A stretch of 46,889 bases of DNA from Longimicrobiales bacterium (GCA_035764935.1 DASTYK010000187.1:1-46889); one strand, 5' to 3'; positions 17,543 through 25,676 are shown, numbered from the stretch's first letter. Program-made: numbers and translations. The notes: generated from the sequence alone by a model not told the origin.

Positions 17543-18570
17543 TTGGAGATCGGGATCTACACGTTCGGCGAAGCGACGCCGGACGTCAGCACGGGCAGGA
17601 CGATCAGCGCACAGCAGCGCCTGCACGACCTGATCGAGGAGATCGAGCTTGCGGACCAGGTCGGGCTCGACGTGTTCGGCGTGGGGGAGCACCACCGCCC
17701 GGATTTCACGGTGTCGGCGCCCGCCATCGTGCTCGCCGCCGCGGCCACGCGCACGAAGCGCATCCGCCTGACCAGCGCAGTCAGCGTGCTCAGCTCGGAC
17801 GATCCGGTGCGCGTCTACCAGCAGTTCGCGACGCTGGACCTGCTCTCCGATGGCCGTGCAGAGATCATGGCGGGCCGCGGCTCGTTCATCGAGTCGTTTC
17901 CGCTGTTCGGCTTCAGCCTCGACGACTACGACGAGGTGTTCGCGGAAAAGCTGGAGCTGCTGCTGCGCATCCGCAGCGAGCGGCACGTGACGTGGACCGG
18001 CAGACATCGCGCGCCGCTCTCCGGCCGGGCATCTACCCGCGCGCGGTGCAGGACCCGCTCCCGGTCTGGCTCGCGGTAGGCGGCAACCCGGGCTCAGCCG
18101 CCCGTGCGGGCACGCTGGGCCTGCCGATGGCACTCGCGATCATCGGCGGTGAGCCGGCGCGCTTTGCGCCCTTCGCCGCGATTCACCGCGAGGCTGCGCA
18201 GCGCGCCGGCCACGCAACTCCCGCCCTTAGCATCAACTCGCACGGATTCCTCGCGCGGGACTCAAAGGCCGCGGCCGACGAAGCCTTTCCAGCGTTCAAG
18301 GCGACGATGGATCAGATCGGACGTGAGCGCGGATGGCCGCCGATGACGCGCATGCAGTTCGACGCTTCGGCAGCGTTGCACGGCGCGAACTTCGTCGGCA
18401 GCCCGCAGCAGGTGATCGACAAGATCCTCTACCAGCACGAGATCTTCGGCCACCAGCGCTTCCTGCTGCAGCTCACCGTGGGCACGCTGCCCCACAGGAG
18501 CGTGCTGCAGGCAATCGAGCTGCTCGGGACCGAGGTCGCGCCCGCGGTGCGCAAGGCAACAGCCCGGTAG
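17543..18570 (+). pseudogene. LLM-class flavin oxidoreductase broken by one frameshift
   Basis: Translation starts at TTG 17543 ([14 protein letters not shown]) with AGGAGG at 17532-17537. Residues run in one frame to [10 protein letters not shown], then the family sequence resumes in the next frame at [14 protein letters not shown] and continues to the stop at 18570. One extra G in the GGG run at 18027-18029 would restore an unbroken protein of 342 residues that closely follows the LLM group near TIGR03858 from end to end ([41 protein letters not shown]-like, [12 protein letters not shown]). The product would be an FMN-dependent luciferase-like monooxygenase of unknown substrate. Either a recent mutation or a homopolymer read error explains it. 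Confidence 0.85.
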
Positions 18571-18619
18571 CGGCGCGGACCGGAACGTCAGCGCCGTGCG
18601 CAACGTACAGGTCGCACCA

Positions 18620-18655
18620 GCTCGCCATGCCGGTGCGGATCCCACGATGGCGAGC
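18620..18655. terminator. First hairpin between convergent genes
   Basis: GCTCGCCAT (18620-18628) and ATGGCGAGC (18647-18655) are perfect inverted nine-mers with an 18-base loop. The structure lies 50 bases after the oxidoreductase stop. Confidence 0.45.
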
Positions 18656-18658
18656 CAT

Positions 18659-18689
18659 TGCCGCCGGCGCCTGCTCCGCGCCGGCGGCA
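18659..18689. terminator. Second, stronger hairpin between convergent genes
   Basis: TGCCGCCGGCGC (18659-18670) and its exact complement (18678-18689) form a 12-base-pair stem with a seven-base loop, 15 bases beyond the end of the small membrane-protein gene. It can act on both converging transcripts; no T tract follows on either strand. Confidence 0.55.
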
Positions 18690-18703
18690 GATCGGGTGGT
18701 GGA

Positions 18704-18904
18704 CTAGTTCGGTGCCGTCGGGCTCGGCACGTTTACGTCGACGTCGACCTGCTCCGGCACGCCGCCCGTGTCGCCGCCCCGTACGAAGAACAGCCAGATG
18801 ACGAGGGCGAGCACGATCACGGCCAGCAGTCCCACGATCCACCCGGCACCACCGCCGCCACTGGAAGGTGGATTCGTGTTGTGGACATGCACTTCTTCCG
18901 CCAT
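18704..18904 (-). CDS. Small single-pass membrane protein
   Basis: The product is 66 residues, with GGAGG five to six bases before ATG 18904. It has a polar, glycine-rich N terminus (HVHNTNPPSSGGGG), one membrane helix (about residues 21-42, WIVGLLAVIVLALVIWLFFV) and an acidic tail (EQVDVDVNVPSPTAPN). The following Arg suggests a mostly N-out or N-in ambiguous orientation. Small proteins of this build are frequent in soil bacteria but I recognise no named family. Good ribosome site and composition argue for a real gene. Confidence 0.7.
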   Translation of the reverse strand: MAEEVHVHNTNPPSSGGGGAGWIVGLLAVIVLALVIWLFFVRGGDTGGVPEQVDVDVNVPSPTAPN

Positions 18905-18995
18905 GGATCCCTCCGGCAGGGGAGAAAGGAAGCTGCCAGCGGCGCGCCTTGCCGGAACTGTGCCACGCGCCGCAGCACGGTGAGATGTGGGGGAC

Positions 18996-19056
18996 CTGAC
19001 GGCGACGCCGCTCGCCGTGCGCCGGGTATCTGACCGCGTCGCCGCTCGCCGTGCGC
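18996..19056. repeat. Imperfect 27-bp direct repeat
   Basis: Bases 18996-19022 and 19030-19056 match at 25 of 27 positions, separated by seven bases. They lie between divergent genes, about 70 bases before ATG 19122 and 90 before ATG 18904, so the repeat could be a paired regulator site or a small tandem duplication. Confidence 0.6.
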
Positions 19057-19121
19057 GCTGGACCATTTCCCGCAGTTCCGGTTATCCTCCAGCACGCCAC
19101 GGTTCCGCCACCTCGAGCCCG

Positions 19122-20189
19122 ATGCGCCGACTTCCGCTCCTTCTGCTCTGCATCTCCGCCGGCACCATCGGCCTCGCGCGGGGCGCGGCCCGGAGCGATG
19201 CGGTCATGGGGTCCGACCCGGGCCGCCTGAGCCTGCAGGAGGCGGGCGTCCTGGCCACCTGGAGCGAGGACGCGTTCCGGTCGGGCCCTTCCCCGCGCGC
19301 CCCGGTCATCCTGGCCACGGGAAGCGGAAACGCCCTCCGCCCCGGACGTGTTTTCGGACCTCTTCCCTTCTTCTACGACCTCTACACGTTTCGCGGCGGA
19401 CCCGGCAGGACCGCCGTGGTCGCGGCGTACGCCGTCCAGGCGCGCCACCTGGACCACGAGGATGCGGGTGAAGGTGTCCGCTACCGCTTCGACGTCACGC
19501 TCGTCCTCGCCGACACGTCCACGGGCGTCGTCGAGCGGCGCGACGATTCCGTGTTCGTCAGCGTTTCACGCGAGCTGCCGGACGAGCACGTGCTCTCCAC
19601 CTACATCGAGATGCAGGCGACGCCGTCGCGACACATGTTCCAGCGGGTGATCATGTCGGATGCGACCACACCGGGCGTGGGCCAGCTGTACGGATCGCAT
19701 TTCCCGATTCCGGACTACAGCGGCAAGGCGCTGATGCTGAGCGACGTCGCGCTCGGCCAGCCTGATCCGACGATCGGCTGGCAGCGACGAGGGCACACGC
19801 TCGCACTGCTGCCCACCACGCAGTTTCCGGGCAGCAGCTTCGACGTGTACTACGAGATCTACAATCTGCCCCATGGCACGCCGTACTCGACGGAGATCGC
19901 CATCGAGGATGCCGGCGGCGAAGACGAGAAGTCGGACTTCCGCCCCGTGAGCATCCGCTTCGCCGGTGAGTCGGATGCGCACAGCGATGCGGTTGCGACC
20001 GAGCTCCGGCGCGTCGAGACGGCCCTGCCCAGCGGCCGCTACCGCATCACTGTCACCGTGGTCAACGACCTCACCAGGGAATCCGCGACACGCTCGCGCT
20101 TCTTCGCCGTCAATCGCGACCGGCGCAGAACGACGCTGATGCCGGCGTGGCCGCACGTCGAAACGCCGCCCACCGCCGTGCGACCGTAG
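19122..20189 (+). CDS. Exported protein of unknown function
   Basis: The product is 355 residues with a short signal (MRRLPLLLLCISAGTIGLAR). The mature part is rich in beta strands. Segments such as FDVYYEIYNLPHGTPYSTEI and RYRITVTVVNDLTRESATRS recall the strand-rich middle domain of GWxTD-type exported proteins found in Acidobacteria and Gemmatimonadota, but the GWxTD motif itself is absent, so this is only a structural resemblance. It has no neighbours on its operon: 243 bases of apparently empty sequence follow before the binding-protein gene. Start chosen at the signal peptide; ribosome site weak. Confidence 0.7.
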   Translation: MRRLPLLLLCISAGTIGLARGAARSDAVMGSDPGRLSLQEAGVLATWSEDAFRSGPSPRAPVILATGSGNALRPGRVFGPLPFFYDLYTFRGGPGRTAVVAAYAVQARHLDHEDAGEGVRYRFDVTLVLADTSTGVVERRDDSVFVSVSRELPDEHVLSTYIEMQATPSRHMFQRVIMSDATTPGVGQLYGSHFPIPDYSGKALMLSDVALGQPDPTIGWQRRGHTLALLPTTQFPGSSFDVYYEIYNLPHGTPYSTEIAIEDAGGEDEKSDFRPVSIRFAGESDAHSDAVATELRRVETALPSGRYRITVTVVNDLTRESATRSRFFAVNRDRRRTTLMPAWPHVETPPTAVRP

Positions 20190-20432
20190 CGGTACGTTCC
20201 GTCGAGCTGCCGGCAGTCGCTCGAGGGCCGCGCCCCGTACGCCAGCCGGTTGCGCGAGTCGACGCGCCGATGGAGATTGTCGCAATTCGTCCGGTCCCCT
20301 CCCTGCCGCGGCACCGATTCCGGGCCGAACCGGCCGGACACTCAACCGCGCGGCGGTCCGTTGTCAGCAGAGCGGCCCGCCGGCTGGTGCGTGTCAGCAT
20401 CAGTGGAGAGACACACCGCTGAAGACGCTTTC

Positions 20433-21302
20433 ATGAAGGGAAGCCTCGACGGAGCGCAGCGCCGCCGGTGCTCGCTGACCGGCATGGTCATGGTGCCCGT
20501 GCTCGGAGCGCTCCTGACGACGACGTGCACGACCGGAGACGTGCCGGAAACCTCACTCGCGCGCGCCCGGCAGGTGGGGCTGCGCGTCGGGTTCGCGATC
20601 GAGCCGCCGTTCGCGTTCGTCGATTCGGCGGGCGAGCCGCGCGGCGAGGCTCCTGCTATGCTGCGTCGTGTCGCGGGCGCGCTCGCCATCGATTCACTGC
20701 AGTGGTTCCCCCTCGAGTTCGACAACCTGATCCCCGCGCTCGAGCAGGGACGCATCGATGTGATTGCATCGGGGCTGTTCATCACCGGGGAGCGCTCGCG
20801 CAAAGTGCGCTTCTCGCGACCCACCGCGTGCCTCGCGCCGGCGCTGGTCGTGCGTCGCGACGAGCTGCTCGATCGAGCGTCCGCGTGCGACACGTGCCGG
20901 ATCGCGGTGATCCGGGGCAGCGTGGAGCAGCGCGCGCTGCGAGTTGCTGCGGACACGGGGCTGACGGCGCCGGACGTCTCGACTGCGGTCGCTGCGGTGA
21001 AGTCGGGCGATGCCGTGGCTCTCGCGATCTCGGCGCCCACGGCGCGGATGATCGCGGAGAGCGACTCGTCGCTCGCGCTGCGCGACGAGGTGCCTGCGGC
21101 TCTCCGTTCCGCTCGCGGGTGTGCGGCGCTCGCCTTCCGGCCTGGCGACGGTGCTCTTGCCGACGCATTCGATTCGGTGCTGGCGCAGCTCGTCGGCACG
21201 GAGTCTCACCAGGCACTGGTGGACGAGTACGGCTTCACGCGGCGCGAGATCGTGTGTGCGGCCGCCGCGCCTGCGGACGATGGCGTGGAGGCCGCGTGCT
21301 GA
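20433..21302 (+). CDS. Periplasmic solute-binding protein (SBP family 3), linked to a kinase
   Basis: The product is 289 residues. After an N-terminal export signal (hydrophobic stretch about 17-31 ending LLTTTC, possibly a non-canonical lipobox), it shows the family-3 binding-protein pattern: LRVGFAIEPPFAFVDSAGEP, then NLIPALEQGRIDVIASGLFI, ERSRKVRFSRP, and a second lobe with RIAVIRGSVEQRAL. Such proteins bind amino acids or similar small solutes. No transporter gene accompanies it. Instead its stop overlaps or abuts the start of a hybrid histidine kinase, so it probably presents a ligand to that sensor. A CDTC pair (near 150) could form a disulfide. Confidence 0.85.
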   Translation: MKGSLDGAQRRRCSLTGMVMVPVLGALLTTTCTTGDVPETSLARARQVGLRVGFAIEPPFAFVDSAGEPRGEAPAMLRRVAGALAIDSLQWFPLEFDNLIPALEQGRIDVIASGLFITGERSRKVRFSRPTACLAPALVVRRDELLDRASACDTCRIAVIRGSVEQRALRVAADTGLTAPDVSTAVAAVKSGDAVALAISAPTARMIAESDSSLALRDEVPAALRSARGCAALAFRPGDGALADAFDSVLAQLVGTESHQALVDEYGFTRREIVCAAAAPADDGVEAAC

Positions 21303-21316
21303 GGACCCGCCCGTGG

Positions 21317-23425
21317 ATGTTCGGTGCCGGGATCCCCGTGCTGCGTCCCTGGTGGCCGACGATCGCACTGCTCGTGCTCGGCACGGCGTCGGTCATCCTC
21401 CTCGACAGTGTGCATTCCCGCAGCCGCGATCTGCTGGAGCAGACCGTCGTTGCGCTGGACAACGCGGCAGAGAGCCGGCACCGGCTGCTGCACGCGTACC
21501 TGATCCACGAACGACAGACCGCCGGCGATGCCACGTTCGCCCAGTCATCACCACTGGCTGAGCTTCGGGCAGCGGAATACGCACTGCTGAACTGGCTGGG
21601 CGGACGCAGCGGCATCGCCCGGTTCGACGGTGCTCCGCCCGCCGACCCGCGGCTGCTCGACCAGCTCGCGGGATACAGGACGGCGCTGGATGCGTTCCGG
21701 GACCAGCTCGCGCTGGAGGAGCACGACGACGTCATCGTGCGCATGCGCTTCTCGGAGGCGGAGCAGGCCGCCGCCGCGCTGGAAGACGCGATCCGCGCCG
21801 ACGTGACCGCGGCGATGCGTGCGGAGCAGCGCGCGTACACGATCGAGCTGACCGGCTGGGGGGTGCTGCTGCTGCTCAGCCTGGCTGCGGCCGCCTGGGG
21901 ACGCCGCCTGCTCGGCTCGTCCGAACATCGAACGCGGCAGACCGAAAGGCGCCTGTCACGTCTTCGCGCCGTCGCGCCGGTCGGGATTGCGGAGTGCGAC
22001 ATCGACGGGAGTGTGCGCGCGGTCAACCCGGAGTGGGCGCGACTCACGCACCAGGCAGAAGAGGATTGGATCGGCGTCGCGTGGTGGAACGCCCTTGCCG
22101 AGCCTTACCGCGACCGGGCGCGCTCACTCTGGACGAGCACAGATGGCCCGAAGACCGCAACGGTGATGGAAGCGCGCCTGGACCTGGAAGGTGAGGACCA
22201 GGATGACCCGTGGACGCTCGTTCGCTTCGGTGTCGAGGACGTCGTCGGAGGCGCGCGCACACGGGTCGTCACGCTGACCGACATCACGCAGCAACGTCGC
22301 GTCGAGGAGCAGCTCCACCATGTCCAGCGCCTGGAGGCGGTGGGACGCCTCGCCGGCGGTGCTGCACACGACTTCAATAACCTGCTGACCAGCATTGGCG
22401 GGTTTGCCACGCTTGCCCGCGAGCAGATCACGGACGCCGAAGCGGTGGGGGACCTGGACGAGATCGAGCGAGCGGTGGCGCGTGGCCAGGCACTGACACG
22501 CCAGCTCCTCACATTCAGCCGCCGCAACCGCTCACAGCCGGGACTGATCGACCCGGCCGAAGTCCTGGCGGACCTGCGTCGCATGCTGGAGCGGCTCGTA
22601 TCGGACGACGTGGTCATCGAGACGTCCATCGCCCGCACGCCGCCCGTGCTCGCCGATCCGACGCAGCTGGAGCAGGTGATCACGAACCTCGTGATCAATG
22701 CGTCGGACGCGGTGAACGGGCCGGGCCGCATCCGCATCACCGTTGAGCCCACCGATCTGACCGAGCCGTCCGCCTCGGCGACGGGCGAAGTCCCAGCGGG
22801 TCGCTACGTCCTGCTCTCGGTCGCGGACAATGGTCCCGGGATTCCGCCCGAGCTGCGCGAGCGCATCTTCGAGCCCTTTTTCACGACCAAGGAGCGCGGC
22901 AAGGGTACCGGCCTGGGGCTGAGCACGGTCTGGGGCATCGTCCGGCAGATCGGCGGCCACATCCGGCTCGAAAGCGCGCAGGGTCGCGGTGCCTGCTTCC
23001 GGGTCTACCTGCCCGCGGCCGAGGGCGTCGCCGATTTCAAGCCCGAGGAGACGATGGAACAGCGCCGTGCCGCATTCACGGGAACAGCACTCGTCGTCGA
23101 CGACGAGGACGCCGTGCGCCGCCTGACGACGCGCATTCTCGAGCTGCGCGGCTGGATCGTCGTCGAAGCCGTGAACGGCGAGCAGGCGCTCCGTGTCATG
23201 AGCGAGCGCGGTGCCGGCATCGACCTGGTGATCACGGACGTGATGATGCGCGGCATGAACGGCCTCGAGCTCGCCGAGCGGCTGCGTGAAAGCGGCAGCG
23301 ATGTCCCGATTCTGTTCGTGTCCGGCTACGCAGGTGAAGACCTGGACGTTACGGAGGGCGAGTTCCTCGAGAAGCCCTTCTCACCGCCCGCGCTGCTCCA
23401 GGCGGTCGATGAGCTGATGTCGTGA
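21317..23425 (+). CDS. Hybrid sensor histidine kinase with receiver domain
   Basis: The product is 702 residues from ATG 21317; GTG 21296, which overlaps the upstream stop and has GGAGG four bases before it, is an equally possible start. Domains: TM1 (about 15-33), a helical extracytoplasmic sensor (about 35-170), TM2 (about 174-193), PAS (about 210-320), HisKA with AAHDFNNLLTS (phosphoacceptor His351), HATPase with LVINASDAV, VADNGPGIP, FFTTKERGKGTGLGLS, and a C-terminal receiver with Asp641 in VITDVMMRG and the FLEKPFSPPAL lysine. All catalytic elements are intact. It is coupled to a binding-protein gene and faces a degenerate paralogue; the output regulator is not in the window. Confidence 0.93.
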   Translation: MFGAGIPVLRPWWPTIALLVLGTASVILLDSVHSRSRDLLEQTVVALDNAAESRHRLLHAYLIHERQTAGDATFAQSSPLAELRAAEYALLNWLGGRSGIARFDGAPPADPRLLDQLAGYRTALDAFRDQLALEEHDDVIVRMRFSEAEQAAAALEDAIRADVTAAMRAEQRAYTIELTGWGVLLLLSLAAAAWGRRLLGSSEHRTRQTERRLSRLRAVAPVGIAECDIDGSVRAVNPEWARLTHQAEEDWIGVAWWNALAEPYRDRARSLWTSTDGPKTATVMEARLDLEGEDQDDPWTLVRFGVEDVVGGARTRVVTLTDITQQRRVEEQLHHVQRLEAVGRLAGGAAHDFNNLLTSIGGFATLAREQITDAEAVGDLDEIERAVARGQALTRQLLTFSRRNRSQPGLIDPAEVLADLRRMLERLVSDDVVIETSIARTPPVLADPTQLEQVITNLVINASDAVNGPGRIRITVEPTDLTEPSASATGEVPAGRYVLLSVADNGPGIPPELRERIFEPFFTTKERGKGTGLGLSTVWGIVRQIGGHIRLESAQGRGACFRVYLPAAEGVADFKPEETMEQRRAAFTGTALVVDDEDAVRRLTTRILELRGWIVVEAVNGEQALRVMSERGAGIDLVITDVMMRGMNGLELAERLRESGSDVPILFVSGYAGEDLDVTEGEFLEKPFSPPALLQAVDELMS

Positions 23426-23469
23426 GCGTCGGGACGCTGGTCACAGTAACCGTGCGTCCGACGCTCACG
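23421..23469. terminator. 15-bp hairpin between the two hybrid kinase genes
   Basis: Bases 23421-23436 and 23455-23469 pair over 15 base pairs with a single bulged G, around an 18-base loop. The structure starts over the TGA of the first kinase and nearly fills the gap to the end of the second, so it can terminate both converging transcripts. There is no T tract. Confidence 0.6.
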
Positions 23470-23482
23470 TCGGCCGAAGTGC

Positions 23483-25351
23483 TCAGTTCAGCGTGAGGCG
23501 GCTGCCGTTGACGAGCGTGGAGTGTACGGCACGCAGCAGCTCGTCCGGCGAGAACGGCTTGTGCAGGAACTGCGCGCGCGCCGTCCTGCCCGCGATATCC
23601 GGGTCGGCCCCATAGCCCGACATCAGCAGCACACGCACGTCGGGCTGATGCGACCGCACCATCTCGACCAGCGCATCACCGCGCACGCGTGGCATCACGA
23701 TGTCGGTGATCAGCAGGTCCAGAGGCTGATCGAGCCGTGAGATCACCTCGAAGGCGTCCTGGCCGTCGCTCGCCTCGAGGACGCTGTACCCCCGGCGCAG
23801 CAGGAGCACGCGCACCAGCGAACGCACGGCGACGTCGTCCTCGACCACCATGATGCGCGTTGCGGGCGGCTCGTGACGTGCAGCCTCGATCTCCACGGCA
23901 TCCTGCGCGGCGACCGGCAGATAGATCGTGAAGAGCGTGCCCGCCTGGCGACCTGCGTCCGCCCAGATGTAGCCGCCGCTCTGCTTCACGAAGCCGTACA
24001 CGCTCGCCAGCTCGAGACCGGTCGCCTCCTCGCCCGTGAACGGCTGGAAGATGTGCTCCAGCACGTCGGCGCCAAGGCGCGGACCCGAGTCCGAGATTGC
24101 AAGCATCGCATACTGGCCCGCCTGCACCGGATACGGAAAGCTCCGGCTGCGATCCGGCGTGAGCTCTGCAGGTGCTACCTGGACCGTCAGGTTGCCGCCA
24201 TCCGGCATCGCGCTGCGGGCGCGGCTCGCCAGCGTGAGCAGCGCACTGCGCAGCTCGGCACTGTCCACGTGCACGTGGGGCGTACGGTCGTCGATCGAGA
24301 CGTGCACGTGAATGCTCTCGCCCAGCGTACCGCGCAGCGCCGGCAACAGCGCCTGCATTGTCGCCTGCAGGTTCACTGTTACCGGGTTCAGGTGCTGCAT
24401 GCGCGTATAGGCAAGGAGCTGATGGATCAGCGCCGTGAGCCTGTCGCCTGCAACCTGGATCTCATTGATGCCGTTCCACTGCGGGGTGTCGCGCAGCTCG
24501 TGAGCCAGCACCGCGGCGTGGCCCTGGATCGTGGTCACGATGTTGTTGAAGTCCGGTGCAATCCCCGACGTGATCCGGCCCAGCATCTCCATCTGCGCGG
24601 CACGGCGCGTCTGCTGCTCGACCAGCTTGAGCTCCGTGATGTCACGGCCGCGCAGCTCCGTCCTGCTCCTGCCATGTGCTGCGATACGATCCTCACGGAA
24701 CAGCTCGATCGTGCGAACCCCGCCCTTCGGCAGGGGGAAGCGCAGCTCCCGGCGCGACGACAGCCCCGACTCCGTGTCCGGCGCCAGCATGGCCCGCGCG
24801 GCCGGTGCGTCCTGCGTGTGCACCAGCGCGTCGAAGCGCTGACCCGTCAGCGACTCGGTCGCGATGCCGAGCACGCGCCCGCACGATTCGCTGGCCCACG
24901 TCACCACGCCCCCGTCACTGATCGACAGGACCAGGTCGCTCGCGCTGCGCAATGCGTCGCGCCGCGCCCGGTGCAGCAGCTCGGTGACCCACCCGGCCGC
25001 GAGCGTCACGACGATGTATGCAGAGCCCAGGTACAGGAAGAGCGGATCGTCGGGAGCCGTGCCGCCCAGGACGGAGACCGTGCCGTTCCACAGCGACAGC
25101 ACGGCCATGCCGATGGCAAACGCCAGCGCAGCGCCCACCCAGCCCTTGTAGTACGACAGGAGAAAGGGCGGAATCAGCGCCGCCAGCCAGAGCAACGGCT
25201 GCCCCGTCGTCCAGCTTTCCGGCGTGATGCGCGGCAGCACCAGCGGGATCAGGAGCGCAGCGATCGAAAAGAGCAGCGCGCGCACCGGCACCGCGCCCGC
25301 CCCACCCGCAGAGGAGTCGCGCACTACGTGCGCACGGAGACTCGCTGTCAT
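23483..25351 (-). CDS. Degenerate hybrid histidine kinase (pseudokinase) with intact receiver
   Basis: The product is 622 residues from ATG 25351, chosen because GGCGAGG stands six bases upstream. The N terminus holds four to five membrane helices (about 22-130), then a PAS domain (about 140-245). The H-box reads GIAPDFNNIV: Pro266 replaces the phosphoacceptor His. The N-box is LASRARSAMPDGG, without the Mg-binding Asn, and the G2 box is ATGLELA instead of GTGLGLS. The receiver is intact, with Asp550 in LITDIVMPR and the HKPFSPDEL lysine. It cannot act as a normal kinase; it may tune or receive signal from the convergent intact kinase. A TATTAA near 25421-25426 could be its -10. Confidence 0.9.
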   Translation of the reverse strand: MTASLRAHVVRDSSAGGAGAVPVRALLFSIAALLIPLVLPRITPESWTTGQPLLWLAALIPPFLLSYYKGWVGAALAFAIGMAVLSLWNGTVSVLGGTAPDDPLFLYLGSAYIVVTLAAGWVTELLHRARRDALRSASDLVLSISDGGVVTWASESCGRVLGIATESLTGQRFDALVHTQDAPAARAMLAPDTESGLSSRRELRFPLPKGGVRTIELFREDRIAAHGRSRTELRGRDITELKLVEQQTRRAAQMEMLGRITSGIAPDFNNIVTTIQGHAAVLAHELRDTPQWNGINEIQVAGDRLTALIHQLLAYTRMQHLNPVTVNLQATMQALLPALRGTLGESIHVHVSIDDRTPHVHVDSAELRSALLTLASRARSAMPDGGNLTVQVAPAELTPDRSRSFPYPVQAGQYAMLAISDSGPRLGADVLEHIFQPFTGEEATGLELASVYGFVKQSGGYIWADAGRQAGTLFTIYLPVAAQDAVEIEAARHEPPATRIMVVEDDVAVRSLVRVLLLRRGYSVLEASDGQDAFEVISRLDQPLDLLITDIVMPRVRGDALVEMVRSHQPDVRVLLMSGYGADPDIAGRTARAQFLHKPFSPDELLRAVHSTLVNGSRLTLN

Positions 25352-25459
25352 CGGCATCCTCGCCGGACCTTTGTGCAATGGAGAAGCGCCCGGCGCGGGG
25401 AGGAAGGCCGCCGGCAACTCTTAATAGTCGGAAAATGCGACCGGGAATGGAAGGGGGCC

Positions 25460-25508
25460 CGGGTGCGATCCCCCAAATCCTGTAGGGAGAATCCTGACAT
25501 CGCACCCG
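25460..25508. repeat. 10-bp inverted repeat upstream of the asnB leader
   Basis: CGGGTGCGAT (25460-25469) and ATCGCACCCG (25499-25508) are exact inverted repeats, 29 bases apart. The interval contains CCC/GGG that could extend the stem and two copies of AATCCTG 14 bases apart. It lies between the divergent pseudokinase gene and the asnB promoter; it could be a regulator site or an RNA structure if transcription starts further upstream. Confidence 0.5.
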
Positions 25509-25523
25509 CTTTCCGTACCCGCC

Positions 25524-25552
25524 TTGTCCGCCGCCAGCGCTGCCGCTAGTGT
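25524..25552 (+). promoter_or_regulatory. Candidate promoter of the asnB leader
   Basis: TTGTCC (25524-25529), a 17-base spacer and TAGTGT (25547-25552) match sigma70 at 4 and 3 of 6 positions. Six bases separate the -10 from ATG 25559, so the leader ORF would begin at the first base of the RNA. The match is weak alone; its support comes from the same geometry at other genes here. Confidence 0.4.
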
Positions 25553-25558
25553 GCAGAC

Positions 25559-25642
25559 ATGAGCAAGCGCCTGAATCGCAACGGCAATTTCCTCAATTCG
25601 CGTCCCTCGTGGAGCCGCGAACCGGGAGCGTCGTTGCGTTAG
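25559..25642 (+). CDS. Asparagine-rich leader peptide of asnB
   Basis: The ORF encodes 27 residues beginning MSKRLNRNGNFLN. Asparagine occupies positions 6, 8, 10 and 13, four of the first 13 codons (AAT, AAC, AAT, AAT), far above normal use. No Shine-Dalgarno precedes it, consistent with a leaderless start. It lies upstream of an intrinsic terminator and asparagine synthetase, so it most likely works by ribosome stalling when charged tRNA-Asn is scarce, like the trp and his leader peptides. The peptide itself probably has no function. Too short for standard gene callers. Confidence 0.75.
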   Translation: MSKRLNRNGNFLNSRPSWSREPGASLR

Positions 25643-25676
25643 GTCAGCGTGCGCTTGCGATCCAGGGCTCCACGGT
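25597..25676 (+). promoter_or_regulatory. Antiterminator elements of the asnB attenuator
   Basis: CGTGGAGCC (25608-25616), inside the leader ORF, is identical to part of the terminator 3' arm and therefore complementary over nine bases to its 5' arm (25666-25674). Pairing of these two forms an antiterminator. A competing protector hairpin, TTCGCG (25597-25602) with CGCGAA (25616-25621), holds the same segment in its loop and stem. A ribosome stalled at Asn13 (25595-25597) would cover the protector arm and free the antiterminator; a ribosome that finishes the ORF lets the protector and terminator form. Confidence 0.65.

Noticed and set aside
15414-17633. A 739-codon open frame on the plus strand opposite ppc
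   Set aside because: It is antisense to a clear PEPC with all catalytic motifs. Its translation is rich in Arg, Ala and His without domains, as expected from GC-rich shadow frames.
20190-20432. Possible gene in the 243-base gap before the binding protein
   Set aside because: Short frames on both strands lack ribosome sites, family similarity and normal composition; I see nothing supportable in this gap.
20468-21316. A long N-terminal extension of the intact hybrid kinase
   Set aside because: It is an out-of-frame reading of the binding-protein gene, which has clear family motifs in its own frame.
21296-21316. GTG 21296 as the kinase start
   Set aside because: Not fully excluded: it has GGAGG but only four bases of spacing. 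ATG 21317 was preferred; the difference is seven residues.
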